A stretch of DNA of 64,000 nucleotides. Source: Oscillospiraceae bacterium (GTDB lineage Bacteria; Bacillota; Clostridia; Oscillospirales; Ruminococcaceae). Where the stretch lies: NCBI GenBank assembly GCA_024684395.1, contig JAIKWY010000142.1, positions 1 through 64,000 of the forward strand. Direction: 5' to 3'. The translations under genes and the position numbers were made by a program. The notes under the pieces were generated by a model that had not been told where the DNA came from, made no database searches, and saw only the letters and a program-made list of their open reading frames with translations. Below are positions 24,268-32,092 of the stretch, piece by piece (position 1 is the stretch's first letter; every line of letters starts with the position of its first letter).

Positions 24268-24326
24268 TCCGGCACGTTTCGCCGCATCGCCATGCGCATC
24301 AGCCTATGAAATGAAAGGAGAAGACC

Positions 24327-25259
24327 ATGCAGCAGACAGATAACAAGATCATCCTCGTGACCCAGCAGACCCGTCTCGAACAGATGATCCGCCGCTACAA
24401 CAACGCCGGACAGGCGAAGTTCTTCATCGAGAGCCACGGCGGCGATTTCTCCGACTATCAGGCGGAGCACGACACCTACAAAGCAGCCGTGCAGACGGCG
24501 GTGGATTTCCTCGAAGGCTATGCACGGCTGCAAGTGCTCGATCGTTCGCATGTGCCGAATTATATGTTCGGGAAAAATGACCTCGTCATCGCCATCGGGC
24601 GTGACGGGCTGGTAGCAAATGTCCTGAAATACCTCGACGGACAGCGCCTTGTCGGGGTGAATCCCGATCCGCAGCGCTGGGACGGCGTGCTGCTGCCGTT
24701 CCGGGCGGGCGATCTGCCGAAGCTCGTCCCGGAGGCATTCGCCGGGAAGCGCCCGGTGAAGAGCGTCACCCTCGCCGAAGCCGTCCTCGGGGACGGGCAG
24801 GTGCTCTGCGGGGTGAATGACCTCTTCCTCGGACAGCGCACCCACACCTCCGCCCGGTATACGCTCTCGATCGGCGGCAGGGAAGAAGTACAGTCCTCGA
24901 GCGGCATCATCGTTTCGACAGGCCTTGGCGCAACGGGCTGGCTGCGGAGCATTTTAGCAGGCGCTGCGGGCATCGGGCGTGCCTGCGGTATCGGGCAGAA
25001 GCCCGAGCTGCCGCAGAGCTTCGATTGCGGCGCACACTACCTCTACTTCACCGTCCGTGAGCCGTATCCGAGCCGTTCGACCGGTGCGGAGATCGTCTTC
25101 GGGCAGATCCGGGCGGATGCCCCGATGCAGGTGACATCGCTGATGCCCCAGAACGGCGTCATTTTCAGTGACGGCGTGGAGGAGGATGCCCTCGAATTCA
25201 ATTCCGGTGCCACCGCCCGTATCGGCGTGGCAGAGCGGCGGGGGATGCTGGTGGTATGA
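24327..25259 (+). CDS. NAD-kinase-fold protein (annotated elsewhere as sugar kinase)
   Basis: The 310-residue protein follows the NAD kinase/DAG kinase fold. The usual GGDGT motif reads AIGRDGLVANV, the NE motif reads NDLFLGQ, and the glycine-rich TPTGSTAY-like motif reads VSTGLGATGWLRS. The Arg in place of the second Gly and the changed downstream motif question NAD phosphorylation, so the activity could be on another nucleotide or lost. A terminator follows at 25267. It is paired with the SPFH gene and, further upstream, the NrtR-like regulator. RBS: AAAGGAGAAGACC. Confidence 0.78.
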   Translation: MQQTDNKIILVTQQTRLEQMIRRYNNAGQAKFFIESHGGDFSDYQAEHDTYKAAVQTAVDFLEGYARLQVLDRSHVPNYMFGKNDLVIAIGRDGLVANVLKYLDGQRLVGVNPDPQRWDGVLLPFRAGDLPKLVPEAFAGKRPVKSVTLAEAVLGDGQVLCGVNDLFLGQRTHTSARYTLSIGGREEVQSSSGIIVSTGLGATGWLRSILAGAAGIGRACGIGQKPELPQSFDCGAHYLYFTVREPYPSRSTGAEIVFGQIRADAPMQVTSLMPQNGVIFSDGVEEDALEFNSGATARIGVAERRGMLVV

Positions 25260-25266
25260 GCGTTCT

Positions 25267-25299
25267 GCCCCCTTCCCGGAAAGAGGGAAGGGGGCATTT
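25267..25299 (+). terminator. Terminator closing the SPFH/NAD-kinase-like operon
   Basis: GCCCCCTTCCC and GGGAAGGGGGC form a perfect 11-bp stem, then ATTTT. Confidence 0.9.
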
Positions 25300-25420
25300 T
25301 GCACCCGACCCATTAAAAATACGACTTTTTCATCAAAAACCGCAGCCGTCATACCATAAAAATGAATAATTCCCACAAATTCCGGAAAATAAGATTGTAC
25401 AGTATTTTTACGACATTTCA

Positions 25421-25449
25421 TTGACAGAAAGATAACAATATGGTACAAT
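25421..25449 (+). promoter_or_regulatory. SigA-type promoter of adhE
   Basis: TTGACA (25421-25426), 17 bases, TACAAT (25444-25449), 71 bases before the adhE start. I searched the neighbourhood for a Rex-type palindrome and saw none that is convincing. Confidence 0.87.
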
Positions 25450-25520
25450 GAATGTATAGGACATCGGCGCTGTGATGCGTCGGAACGCCCTTCACGATTC
25501 AGAATAGGAGAGGATCAACC

Positions 25521-28148
25521 ATGAGCGAAGCGAAGAAGAAAGCTGCCGCATCTGCGATCGTAGACAGTGTGGAGTCGCTGGACGCCCTGTTTGTCACAGT
25601 CCGTGCAGCACAGCAGCAGTATGCCTCCTTTACCCAGGAGCAGGTGGATGCCATTTTCCGTGCAGCCGCACTTGCTGCCAATCATGCCCGCATCCCGCTT
25701 GCCAAGATGGCGGTCGAGGAGACCGGCATGGGCGTGGTGGAGGACAAGGTCATCAAGAACAACTACGCCGCCGAGCATATCTACAACCACTACAAGAATA
25801 CCAAGACCTGCGGTGTCATCGAGGAGGACAAGGAGTTCGGCATCATGAAGATCGCCGAGCCGATCGGCATCATCGCCGCCGTCATCCCGACCACGAACCC
25901 GACTTCTACCGCCATTTTCAAGTGCCTGATGGCGCTCAAGACCCGCAACGGCATCATCATTTCGCCGCACCCGAGAGCGAAAGCCTCTACCATCGAAGCG
26001 GCAAGGATCGTCAAGGAGGCTGCCGAGAAGGCAGGCGCTCCTGCTGGTCTGATCGGCTGGATCGACGTCCCCTCCCTCGAACTGACGAACACCGTCATGA
26101 AGGAGGCTGACATCATCCTCGCTACCGGTGGCCCCGGCATGGTAAAGTCCGCGTATTCCTCCGGTACCCCGGCGATCGGCGTCGGCGCCGGCAATGCGGC
26201 TGCGGTCATCGACAGCTCTGCGGACATCGTCAATGCCGTCAGCTCCATCATCCTTTCCAAGACCTTCGATAACGGCATGATCTGTGCCACCGAGCAGACC
26301 ATCATCGCCTGCAAGGATGTCTATGATGCCGTAAAGGCAGAGCTCATCAAGAGAGGCTGCTATTTCCTGAACGATGAGGAGAAGGACAAGCTCCGCAAGA
26401 CCATGCTCATCAACGGTGCACTGAATGCCAAGATCGTTGGTCAGCGTCCCTGCATCATTGCAAAGCTCGCAGGCTTTGAGGTGCCGGAGGATGTCAAGGT
26501 GATCATCGGCGAGGCAGAGAGCACCGGCGTGGAGGAAGCTTTTGCACATGAGAAGCTCACCACCATCCTCGGCATGTACAAAGCAGAGAATTTCGAGGAT
26601 GCGATGGACAAGGCAGAGCAGCTCCTTGTCAATGCAGGCGGTCTGGGACATACCTCCTCGCTGTGGATCGACAATGTGAAGGAACGCGCCAAGATCGACG
26701 CTTTTGCTGAGCGCATGAAGACATGCCGTATCCTTGTCAATACGCCTTCTTCTCTGGGCGGTATCGGCGACCTCTATAACTTCAAGTTCCCGCCGTCCAT
26801 GACCCTCGGCTGCGGCTCCTGGGGCGGCAACTCCGTTTCGGAGAATGTCGGCGTGAAGCATCTGCTCAACGTCAAGACCGTGGCAGAGCGCCGGGAGAAC
26901 ATGCTCTGGTTCCGCACGCCTGAGAAGGTCTACTTTAAGAAGGGCTGCCTGCCGGTGGCACTCGACGAGCTCAAGAACGTCATGAACAAGAAGCGCTGCT
27001 TCGTTGTCACCGACTCCTTCCTCTACAAGAACGGCTTCACCAAGGTCATCACCGACAAGCTGACCGAGATGGGCATTGCCTATACCGTTTTCTCCGATGT
27101 TGAGCCTGATCCGACGCTGCGTTCTGCACAGCTCGGTGCAGAGGCAATGCGCAAGTTCGAGCCGGACTGCATCATCGCCCTCGGCGGCGGTTCTGCGATG
27201 GATGCCGGCAAGATCATGTGGGTGCTGTATGAGCATCCGGAGGCAGACTTCCTCGACATGGCAATGCGCTTCATCGACATCCGCAAGAGAGTCTACACCT
27301 TCCCGAAGATGGGTGAGAAGGCATACTTCATCGCCATCCCGACCTCGTCCGGTACCGGCTCCGAGGTAACGCCCTTCGCTGTTATCACCGACCAGGAGAC
27401 CGGTACGAAGTATCCGCTTGCCGACTATGAGCTCCTGCCGGATATGGCGATCGTGGACACCGACCTCATGATGAGCGCCCCGAAGGGTCTGACCTCCGCA
27501 TCCGGCTATGATGCGATGGTACACGCCCTCGAAGCCTATGCTTCCGTGATGGCGACCGACTATACCGACGGTCTTGCCATCAGAGCGATGCAGCTCATCT
27601 TCCGGTATCTGCCGACCGCTTACGAGGACGGCACCAATGTCAAGGCTCGTGAGAAGATGGCAACTGCCTCCACGATGGCGGGTATGGCATTTGCAAACGC
27701 CTTCCTCGGCGTCTGCCACTCGATGGCACACAAGCTCGGCGCCTATCACCATCTGCCGCACGGCGTGGCGAATGCGCTGCTGCTGACGATCGTGATGCGC
27801 TTCAACGCCTGCGAGAAGCCCCGCAAGATGGGCGTATTCTCCCAGTATCAGTATCCGCATACCCTCGAGCGCTATGTAGAATGCGCTGAGGCGTGCGGCG
27901 TGACCGGCAAGGACGATCAGGAGATCTTTGAGAACTTCCTCCAGAAGCTCGAAGACCTCAAGGCTGCGGTCGGTATCAAGAAGACCATCAAGGACTACGG
28001 CATCGACGAGAAGGTCTTCCTCGAAAAGCTCGACCAGATGAGCGAGGATGCCTTCGATGACCAGTGTACCGGTGCCAACCCGAGATACCCGCTTATCAGC
28101 GAGATCAAGGAGATGTATCTCGAAGCCTATTATGGTGAAAAGAAATGA
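25521..28148 (+). CDS. adhE: Bifunctional acetaldehyde-CoA/alcohol dehydrogenase
   Basis: The 875-residue protein has an N-terminal aldehyde dehydrogenase domain (about 1-445) with catalytic Cys255 in NGMICATEQ and the NAD site region PIGIIAAVIPTTNPTSTAIF. The C-terminal iron-dependent alcohol dehydrogenase domain (about 460-875) has ALGGGSAMDAGK, TSSGTGSEVTPFA, SGYDAMVHALEAY and the metal-binding CHSMAHKLGAYHHLPHG. It reduces acetyl-CoA to ethanol in fermentation. Length is normal. The next gene starts inside its stop codon (ATGA), encoding a degenerate copy of the ADH domain. Confidence 0.97.
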   Translation: MSEAKKKAAASAIVDSVESLDALFVTVRAAQQQYASFTQEQVDAIFRAAALAANHARIPLAKMAVEETGMGVVEDKVIKNNYAAEHIYNHYKNTKTCGVIEEDKEFGIMKIAEPIGIIAAVIPTTNPTSTAIFKCLMALKTRNGIIISPHPRAKASTIEAARIVKEAAEKAGAPAGLIGWIDVPSLELTNTVMKEADIILATGGPGMVKSAYSSGTPAIGVGAGNAAAVIDSSADIVNAVSSIILSKTFDNGMICATEQTIIACKDVYDAVKAELIKRGCYFLNDEEKDKLRKTMLINGALNAKIVGQRPCIIAKLAGFEVPEDVKVIIGEAESTGVEEAFAHEKLTTILGMYKAENFEDAMDKAEQLLVNAGGLGHTSSLWIDNVKERAKIDAFAERMKTCRILVNTPSSLGGIGDLYNFKFPPSMTLGCGSWGGNSVSENVGVKHLLNVKTVAERRENMLWFRTPEKVYFKKGCLPVALDELKNVMNKKRCFVVTDSFLYKNGFTKVITDKLTEMGIAYTVFSDVEPDPTLRSAQLGAEAMRKFEPDCIIALGGGSAMDAGKIMWVLYEHPEADFLDMAMRFIDIRKRVYTFPKMGEKAYFIAIPTSSGTGSEVTPFAVITDQETGTKYPLADYELLPDMAIVDTDLMMSAPKGLTSASGYDAMVHALEAYASVMATDYTDGLAIRAMQLIFRYLPTAYEDGTNVKAREKMATASTMAGMAFANAFLGVCHSMAHKLGAYHHLPHGVANALLLTIVMRFNACEKPRKMGVFSQYQYPHTLERYVECAEACGVTGKDDQEIFENFLQKLEDLKAAVGIKKTIKDYGIDEKVFLEKLDQMSEDAFDDQCTGANPRYPLISEIKEMYLEAYYGEKK

Positions 28149-28828
28149 GTATGCAGTCGTTCCGGATGCCGGAAAAGCTCTATTTCAAGCAGGGCTGTTT
28201 ACCGGTAGCCTTGCAGGAGCTTGTGGATGTCTATCAGGTACAGCGTGTCCTCATCCTGACCGATGAAGTGATGCTGCACAACGGCAGGCTTGCACCGCTC
28301 ACAGGCGCTCTGTATGACATGGGGCTCGACTACGCCGTCAACAGCGAGAGCTTTGCGGCGGACTGCGTGATCGGATTCGGCTTTGCGCAGGCACTCGACC
28401 GTGCCGCAGCATTTGCCGGAGACAAGCCCTTCATCGCCGTTCCGGTCTCTGCGGGGGGACAGATGTCCATCCCGGCATGGCGGAAGGCGGACATGTTCAT
28501 CCTCGATGAGGATGTCTGTGTGCCGATCCCGGCGGGCGAGATCTGCTCGCACATTGCGCAGACTGCACGGGCAAGCCTTGCGGGGGCAAATGTCTCTGAT
28601 TATACCCTTGCGCTCAGTGTGCAGGCACTGCGCATCCTGTTTGACAAAGCCCATACGACCTCTGCGCTGCTTCATGCAGCGGCAATGGCACAGCTGGCGT
28701 ACACGACAGCCCGTTCGGATGAAGTGCCGACGGATAACCTCTTTGAAGATGCTGCCGAAGCGCTCGGCATGAGCGTCACAGAGCTTGAAAACCAGATCAA
28801 TTCTGCTGTAACGGCACAGCATACTTAA
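28145..28828 (+). CDS. Degenerate iron-ADH-fold paralog coupled to adhE
   Basis: The 227-residue protein opens FRMPEKLYFKQGCLPVALQE, nearly the same as the start of the AdhE alcohol dehydrogenase domain (FRTPEKVYFKKGCLPVALDE). Similarity then weakens but stays colinear: ADCVIGFGFAQALD replaces the GGGS NAD loop, FIAVPVSAGGQM replaces the TSSGTGSE loop, and HIAQTARASLAG replaces the metal-ligand helix. The four metal ligands are lost and the domain is about half normal length. It overlaps the adhE stop by 4 bases. It is intact and under apparent selection, so I read it as a pseudoenzyme, perhaps binding AdhE. Confidence 0.8.
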   Translation: MSMQSFRMPEKLYFKQGCLPVALQELVDVYQVQRVLILTDEVMLHNGRLAPLTGALYDMGLDYAVNSESFAADCVIGFGFAQALDRAAAFAGDKPFIAVPVSAGGQMSIPAWRKADMFILDEDVCVPIPAGEICSHIAQTARASLAGANVSDYTLALSVQALRILFDKAHTTSALLHAAAMAQLAYTTARSDEVPTDNLFEDAAEALGMSVTELENQINSAVTAQHT

Positions 28829-28857
28829 ATTTTATATATGACAGGAGGAATCCCCAT

Positions 28858-29601
28858 ATGGAAATTCTGCTCGAACGCCCGAACAAGGTCATTTACCGTG
28901 AGGGCGACCACGCAGTGAAGCAGTTCGCCGAGAACTACTCCACATCCGATGTCCTGAACGAAGCCCTCAACCAGGCAAGAGTACAGGAGACCGGTCTGCC
29001 GATCCCGAAGCTCGTCGAGGTGCGCAAGAACGGCGAGAAGTGGGAGATCGTCATGGACTATATCCCCGGCAAGACAATGAAGCAGCTCTTAGAGGAGGAT
29101 CCCTCCCGTGAGGACGAGATCCTTGACCGCTTCGTGGAGATCCAGCTCTCCATCCATGCGACCCCGGCACCGTCCACGATGAACAAGCTCAAGGACAAGA
29201 TGAACCGCAAGATTTCGGAGTCCACGCTCGATGCCACCACCCGCTATGAGCTTCACACCCGTCTGGAGTCCATGCCGAAGCACAAGAAGGTCTGCCACGG
29301 CGACTTAGGGCTCGGCGACGTGATCATCACGCCCGAGGGCAAGTACTATATCATCGACTGGGCACATGCCACACAGGGCAATGCCTCCGCCGATGCTGCC
29401 CGCACGTTCCTGAAATTCTCGCTGACCTACGGCGAGGAGCGTGCCAACAAGTACCTCGACCTGTTCTGCAAGAAGAGCGACACCGCCAAGCAGTATGTCC
29501 AGCAGTGGATGCCGATCGTTGCCGCTTCCCAGTCCGTCAAGGGACATGAGGAAGAGCGTGACCTCCTGCTGCGCTGGGTCGATGTATTCGAGTATCAGTA
29601 A
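28858..29601 (+). CDS. Aminoglycoside phosphotransferase/choline kinase-like protein
   Basis: The 247-residue protein has a kinase-like fold: the hinge-like VMDYIPGKTMKQLL, the Brenner motif VCHGDLGLGDVIIT (His-Gly-Asp, with Gly for the usual Asn), and YYIIDWAHATQG for the metal-binding Asp. Substrates of such short APH-family proteins vary (small molecules or fructosamines), and none can be assigned. It follows the adhE paralog by 29 bases with its own strong site ACAGGAGGAATCCCCAT, and is probably cotranscribed with adhE. Confidence 0.82.
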   Translation: MEILLERPNKVIYREGDHAVKQFAENYSTSDVLNEALNQARVQETGLPIPKLVEVRKNGEKWEIVMDYIPGKTMKQLLEEDPSREDEILDRFVEIQLSIHATPAPSTMNKLKDKMNRKISESTLDATTRYELHTRLESMPKHKKVCHGDLGLGDVIITPEGKYYIIDWAHATQGNASADAARTFLKFSLTYGEERANKYLDLFCKKSDTAKQYVQQWMPIVAASQSVKGHEEERDLLLRWVDVFEYQ

Positions 29602-29610
29602 GCATGAAAA

Positions 29611-29645
29611 AAGCAGGTTCCCTGGATCTCCCGGGAACCTGCTTT
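29611..29645 (+). terminator. Terminator of the adhE operon
   Basis: AAGCAGGTTCCC and GGGAACCTGCTT form a perfect 12-bp stem right after the phosphotransferase stop codon. Confidence 0.9.
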
Positions 29646-29705
29646 GCATACAGAAAAGCTCCTGCACCCGTCAGGCGGGGCAGGAGCGGTAAAAACGATA
29701 ATTGA

Positions 29706-29797
29706 AAAGCAGGTCAAGGGGTGCAGCCCCCTTAACCCCCCTTTCTCCCTCGCTTGCGGTGGAGGGGGCAAGCGTTACTTGTCTATCGGAGTAAAGG
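29706..29797. repeat. Dispersed repeat family A, copy
   Basis: GGGGTGCAGCCCCCTTAACC, then CGCTTGCGGTGGAGGGGGCA and CTTGTCTATCGGAGTAAAG, closely matching 31893-31985. It lies between the adhE-operon terminator and the convergent lipoprotein gene. Confidence 0.75.
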
Positions 29798-29807
29798 AGA
29801 GCCTTGT

Positions 29808-30683
29808 TCAGGTGGTCGGTTCGGTCGCTTCCGTTGCAGGCTCTGTCACGTTCTCCGAGGCAGGCTGCGTTTCGGTCGGTTCCGTTGCGGAGGGCTGTAC
29901 ATTCAGGTCGCCGAGGTTCACGGCTTCGCCCATGATATTTGTACCGATGCCGGTATAGCGGTTGACGGTGTACCATTCGCAGGTGGCGTTGTGCCCTTCA
30001 ATATCGTCATAGAGCCGGACGGAGACCATCTCATCGGCGCTGAGCGTCACGTTGGCGAGCGCAGGCTTTTCGCCGGTCTTTGATTCGTAAAGTGCCGTTG
30101 CACGGGCGATGAGCACATCATTGCTGAGGAAACGGAACCCGGCGGTGTCATCCGAGACCTTGACGAGCGTCTCGCTCTTGCCGTCTTCCCAGTACAGCAT
30201 CGCAGTATCCTCATCCGTCCAGAACACGTCAGCCGTCTGTGCGCCGGCATCCCCGAAGCGGATCGTGATCTTATCCTTGCCGTCCATGCTGAAATGGAAG
30301 GCGGTGTTGCTGCCGTCCTCCTGGGAAATGCAGTTACCGCTTGTGCCGTCCAGGAAATAGAAGAAGCGCTCGCTCCATTCCGAAGAACGCCCGAGATATA
30401 CAGCTTTTCCAAAAGGGCTGAGCGTGTTTGCCGCTGCGGTGGCAAGGGTCGTGTCCTCTGTGGAAAGCGGCTCTGTGGTATCTTCTTCAACGGGCGTTTC
30501 CGGATGTGGCGGGATCGCCTCGGCGATCGAGGAGACCTCATCGGAAGAAAGCGTGACAAGCTCCGTCTCCGTTACCTCTTCGGAGCTGCTCCCAAAGGAG
30601 TCAGGTGCAGTATCATCACAGCCGACCAGGCACAGTGCTGCGCCTGCAAGCGCCAGGATACATATCATACGACCAAATTTCAT
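29808..30683 (-). CDS. Secreted lipoprotein of unknown function
   Basis: The 291-residue protein has a signal peptide with lipobox LVGC (Cys22), an acidic Ser/Thr/Glu-rich linker to about residue 85, and one compact beta-rich domain (about 88-260) with an alternating aromatic pattern (RFFYFLDG, AFHFSMDGKDKITIRFG, DVFWTDEDTAMLYWEDG). The C terminus is a Thr/Glu/Pro-rich tail. The family is not recognised. It is monocistronic with its own promoter. Confidence 0.8.
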   Translation of the reverse strand: MKFGRMICILALAGAALCLVGCDDTAPDSFGSSSEEVTETELVTLSSDEVSSIAEAIPPHPETPVEEDTTEPLSTEDTTLATAAANTLSPFGKAVYLGRSSEWSERFFYFLDGTSGNCISQEDGSNTAFHFSMDGKDKITIRFGDAGAQTADVFWTDEDTAMLYWEDGKSETLVKVSDDTAGFRFLSNDVLIARATALYESKTGEKPALANVTLSADEMVSVRLYDDIEGHNATCEWYTVNRYTGIGTNIMGEAVNLGDLNVQPSATEPTETQPASENVTEPATEATEPTT

Positions 30684-30730
30684 TTTCCTACCTCCATCAG
30701 TTCGGCGGCATCGCCGCTCTCTGTTTATAC

Positions 30731-30759
30731 ATTATACCGCAAATGAACGATTTTGTCAA
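30731..30759 (-). promoter_or_regulatory. SigA-type promoter of the lipoprotein gene
   Basis: On the minus strand TTGACA (30754-30759), 17 bases, TATAAT (30731-30736), 48 bases before the start codon. Confidence 0.88.
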
Positions 30760-30893
30760 GCAGCGTGCTATGCACGGGAGCGACCAAACGGGAGATCTTG
30801 TCTATTTAGGATAAGATCCCTGCAATCTGCCCCCCTTAGACCCGCTTTTTCTCAAAAAATAGATTTCCATACGCTCCGGAAAGGATGATCCGC

Positions 30894-31331
30894 ATGAACT
30901 ATATGATCCGCCGCCTGCAAAGCCACGAGATCCCGGCAGCTCTTGCGCTGACCTGGGAGGTATTCCTACAGTATGAAGCACCGGAATACCCCGAGGAGGG
31001 CGTACAGACCTTCCGGGCGTATCTCGATGATACGGAAAAGACCGCCAGCATGCGCTATTACGGCGCATTTGACGGTGAAACGCTCATCGGCACGATCTGC
31101 ACAAGGGAACCGCAGCACATCGGCGGGTTCTTTGTCAAAGGCGCCTACCACCGGCAGGGGATCGGCAGGGCGCTGTTCGATGCCATGAAGGCTGACTATG
31201 CAACGCAGGAATTTACGGTCAATTCCTCGCCCTATGCCGTGGAGGCCTACCGCCGCCTCGGCTTCGAGCCGACAGACACCGAACAGCTTGCAGACGGCAT
31301 CCGCTTCACGCCGATGCGCTACCGCCGCTGA
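30894..31331 (+). CDS. GNAT-family N-acetyltransferase
   Basis: The 145-residue protein has a GNAT fold: a first helix AALALTWEVF, IGGFFVKGAYHRQGIGRALFDAM (acetyl-CoA loop H/Q-RQGIGRAL) and a C-terminal SSPYAVEAYRRLGFEPTD. The substrate is unknown. ATG 30894 is best spaced from GGAAAGG; ATG 30885 is an alternative giving three more residues. The isochorismatase-like gene follows by 22 bases. Confidence 0.9.
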   Translation: MNYMIRRLQSHEIPAALALTWEVFLQYEAPEYPEEGVQTFRAYLDDTEKTASMRYYGAFDGETLIGTICTREPQHIGGFFVKGAYHRQGIGRALFDAMKADYATQEFTVNSSPYAVEAYRRLGFEPTDTEQLADGIRFTPMRYRR

Positions 31332-31353
31332 ATGACCCGAAAGGAGTTCCAAC

Positions 31354-31866
31354 ATGAGTACCGCACTGATCGTCATCGACATGCAGAACGACTATCTCTA
31401 TGAGAAACGCAAACCGCAGTTTTCCTATGATACGCCGCAGCTCGTGGCAGCCGTCAACAAGCTGATCCACGAGTACAGCGATGCCGGGAACGACTGCATC
31501 TACATCCGCCATATCATCCAGAACCTGCCGACCAATCGCTGGCTGTTCGGCTATTCCATCGCCGGCACGGAGGGGGCGGAGCTGTACAGCGGGCTGGATG
31601 TGGTCTCCAAGTACGTGTTCGACAAGCTCTTCGGCGATGCCCTGACGAACCGCTATCTGCTCGAACTGATCCGTGCCAAGGGCTATGACAAGCTGCATCT
31701 GTGCGGTCTGGACGAATGCGGCTGCGTGACGTCAACGGCGCTCGGCGCTGCCAAGCGTGGCATCACAGCGGAGATCGTAAGTGCGGGAACTGCAACGGTC
31801 TTCCCGGAGCAGAAGGTCATCAAGGCGCATGAAAAGCTCAAAAAAGCGGGGGTACGCTTTATCTGA
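31354..31866 (+). CDS. Isochorismatase-like cysteine hydrolase
   Basis: The 170-residue protein has STALIVIDMQNDYL with the catalytic Asp9 and the nucleophile-type Cys in GLDECGCVTSTALGA (about residue 127). Members hydrolyse nicotinamide, isochorismate or other amides, and the substrate cannot be set from sequence. RBS: GAAAGGAG. It is probably cotranscribed with the GNAT gene. Confidence 0.88.
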   Translation: MSTALIVIDMQNDYLYEKRKPQFSYDTPQLVAAVNKLIHEYSDAGNDCIYIRHIIQNLPTNRWLFGYSIAGTEGAELYSGLDVVSKYVFDKLFGDALTNRYLLELIRAKGYDKLHLCGLDECGCVTSTALGAAKRGITAEIVSAGTATVFPEQKVIKAHEKLKKAGVRFI

Positions 31867-31892
31867 TGCTACTCCTCAAAACTATAATCGAT

Positions 31893-31985
31893 AAAGCGGG
31901 TTAAGGGGGCGCAGCCCCCTTAGAAATCTTTCCTCCCCCGTTTTGCGGCGGAGGGGGCAAGCTTCGCTTGTCTGTCGGAGTAAAG
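31893..31985. repeat. Dispersed repeat family A, copy
   Basis: AAAGCGGGTTAAGGGGGCGC, AGCCCCCTTA, TTGCGGCGGAGGGGGCAAGC and CTTGTCTGTCGGAGTAAAG; the first part matches 23086-23115 and the second matches 29750-29797. Confidence 0.78.
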
Positions 31986-32002
31986 AGGAATAGTATGCGC
32001 AA

Positions 32003-32035
32003 AACAAAACGGGAGGTGCTGACCTCCCGCTTTTA
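32003..32035. terminator. Bidirectional terminator
   Basis: CGGGAGGT-GCTG-ACCTCCCG with T-rich sequence on both sides (CTTTTA on plus, GTTTTGTTTTG on minus). It lies between the isochorismatase-like gene and the convergent EAL gene. Confidence 0.85.
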
Positions 32036-32092
32036 TGTATATGTTGTCATTCGAGCACATTTTAGCCGGCTGTGCCGCATATTCATGCTGTA

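Noticed and set aside
25515-27860. A 781-codon open frame on the minus strand opposite adhE
   Set aside because: It lies wholly within the well-supported adhE gene, has no ribosome binding site or recognisable motif, and its composition (His/Arg/Asp/Leu-rich) is what the opposite strand of GC-rich codons gives.
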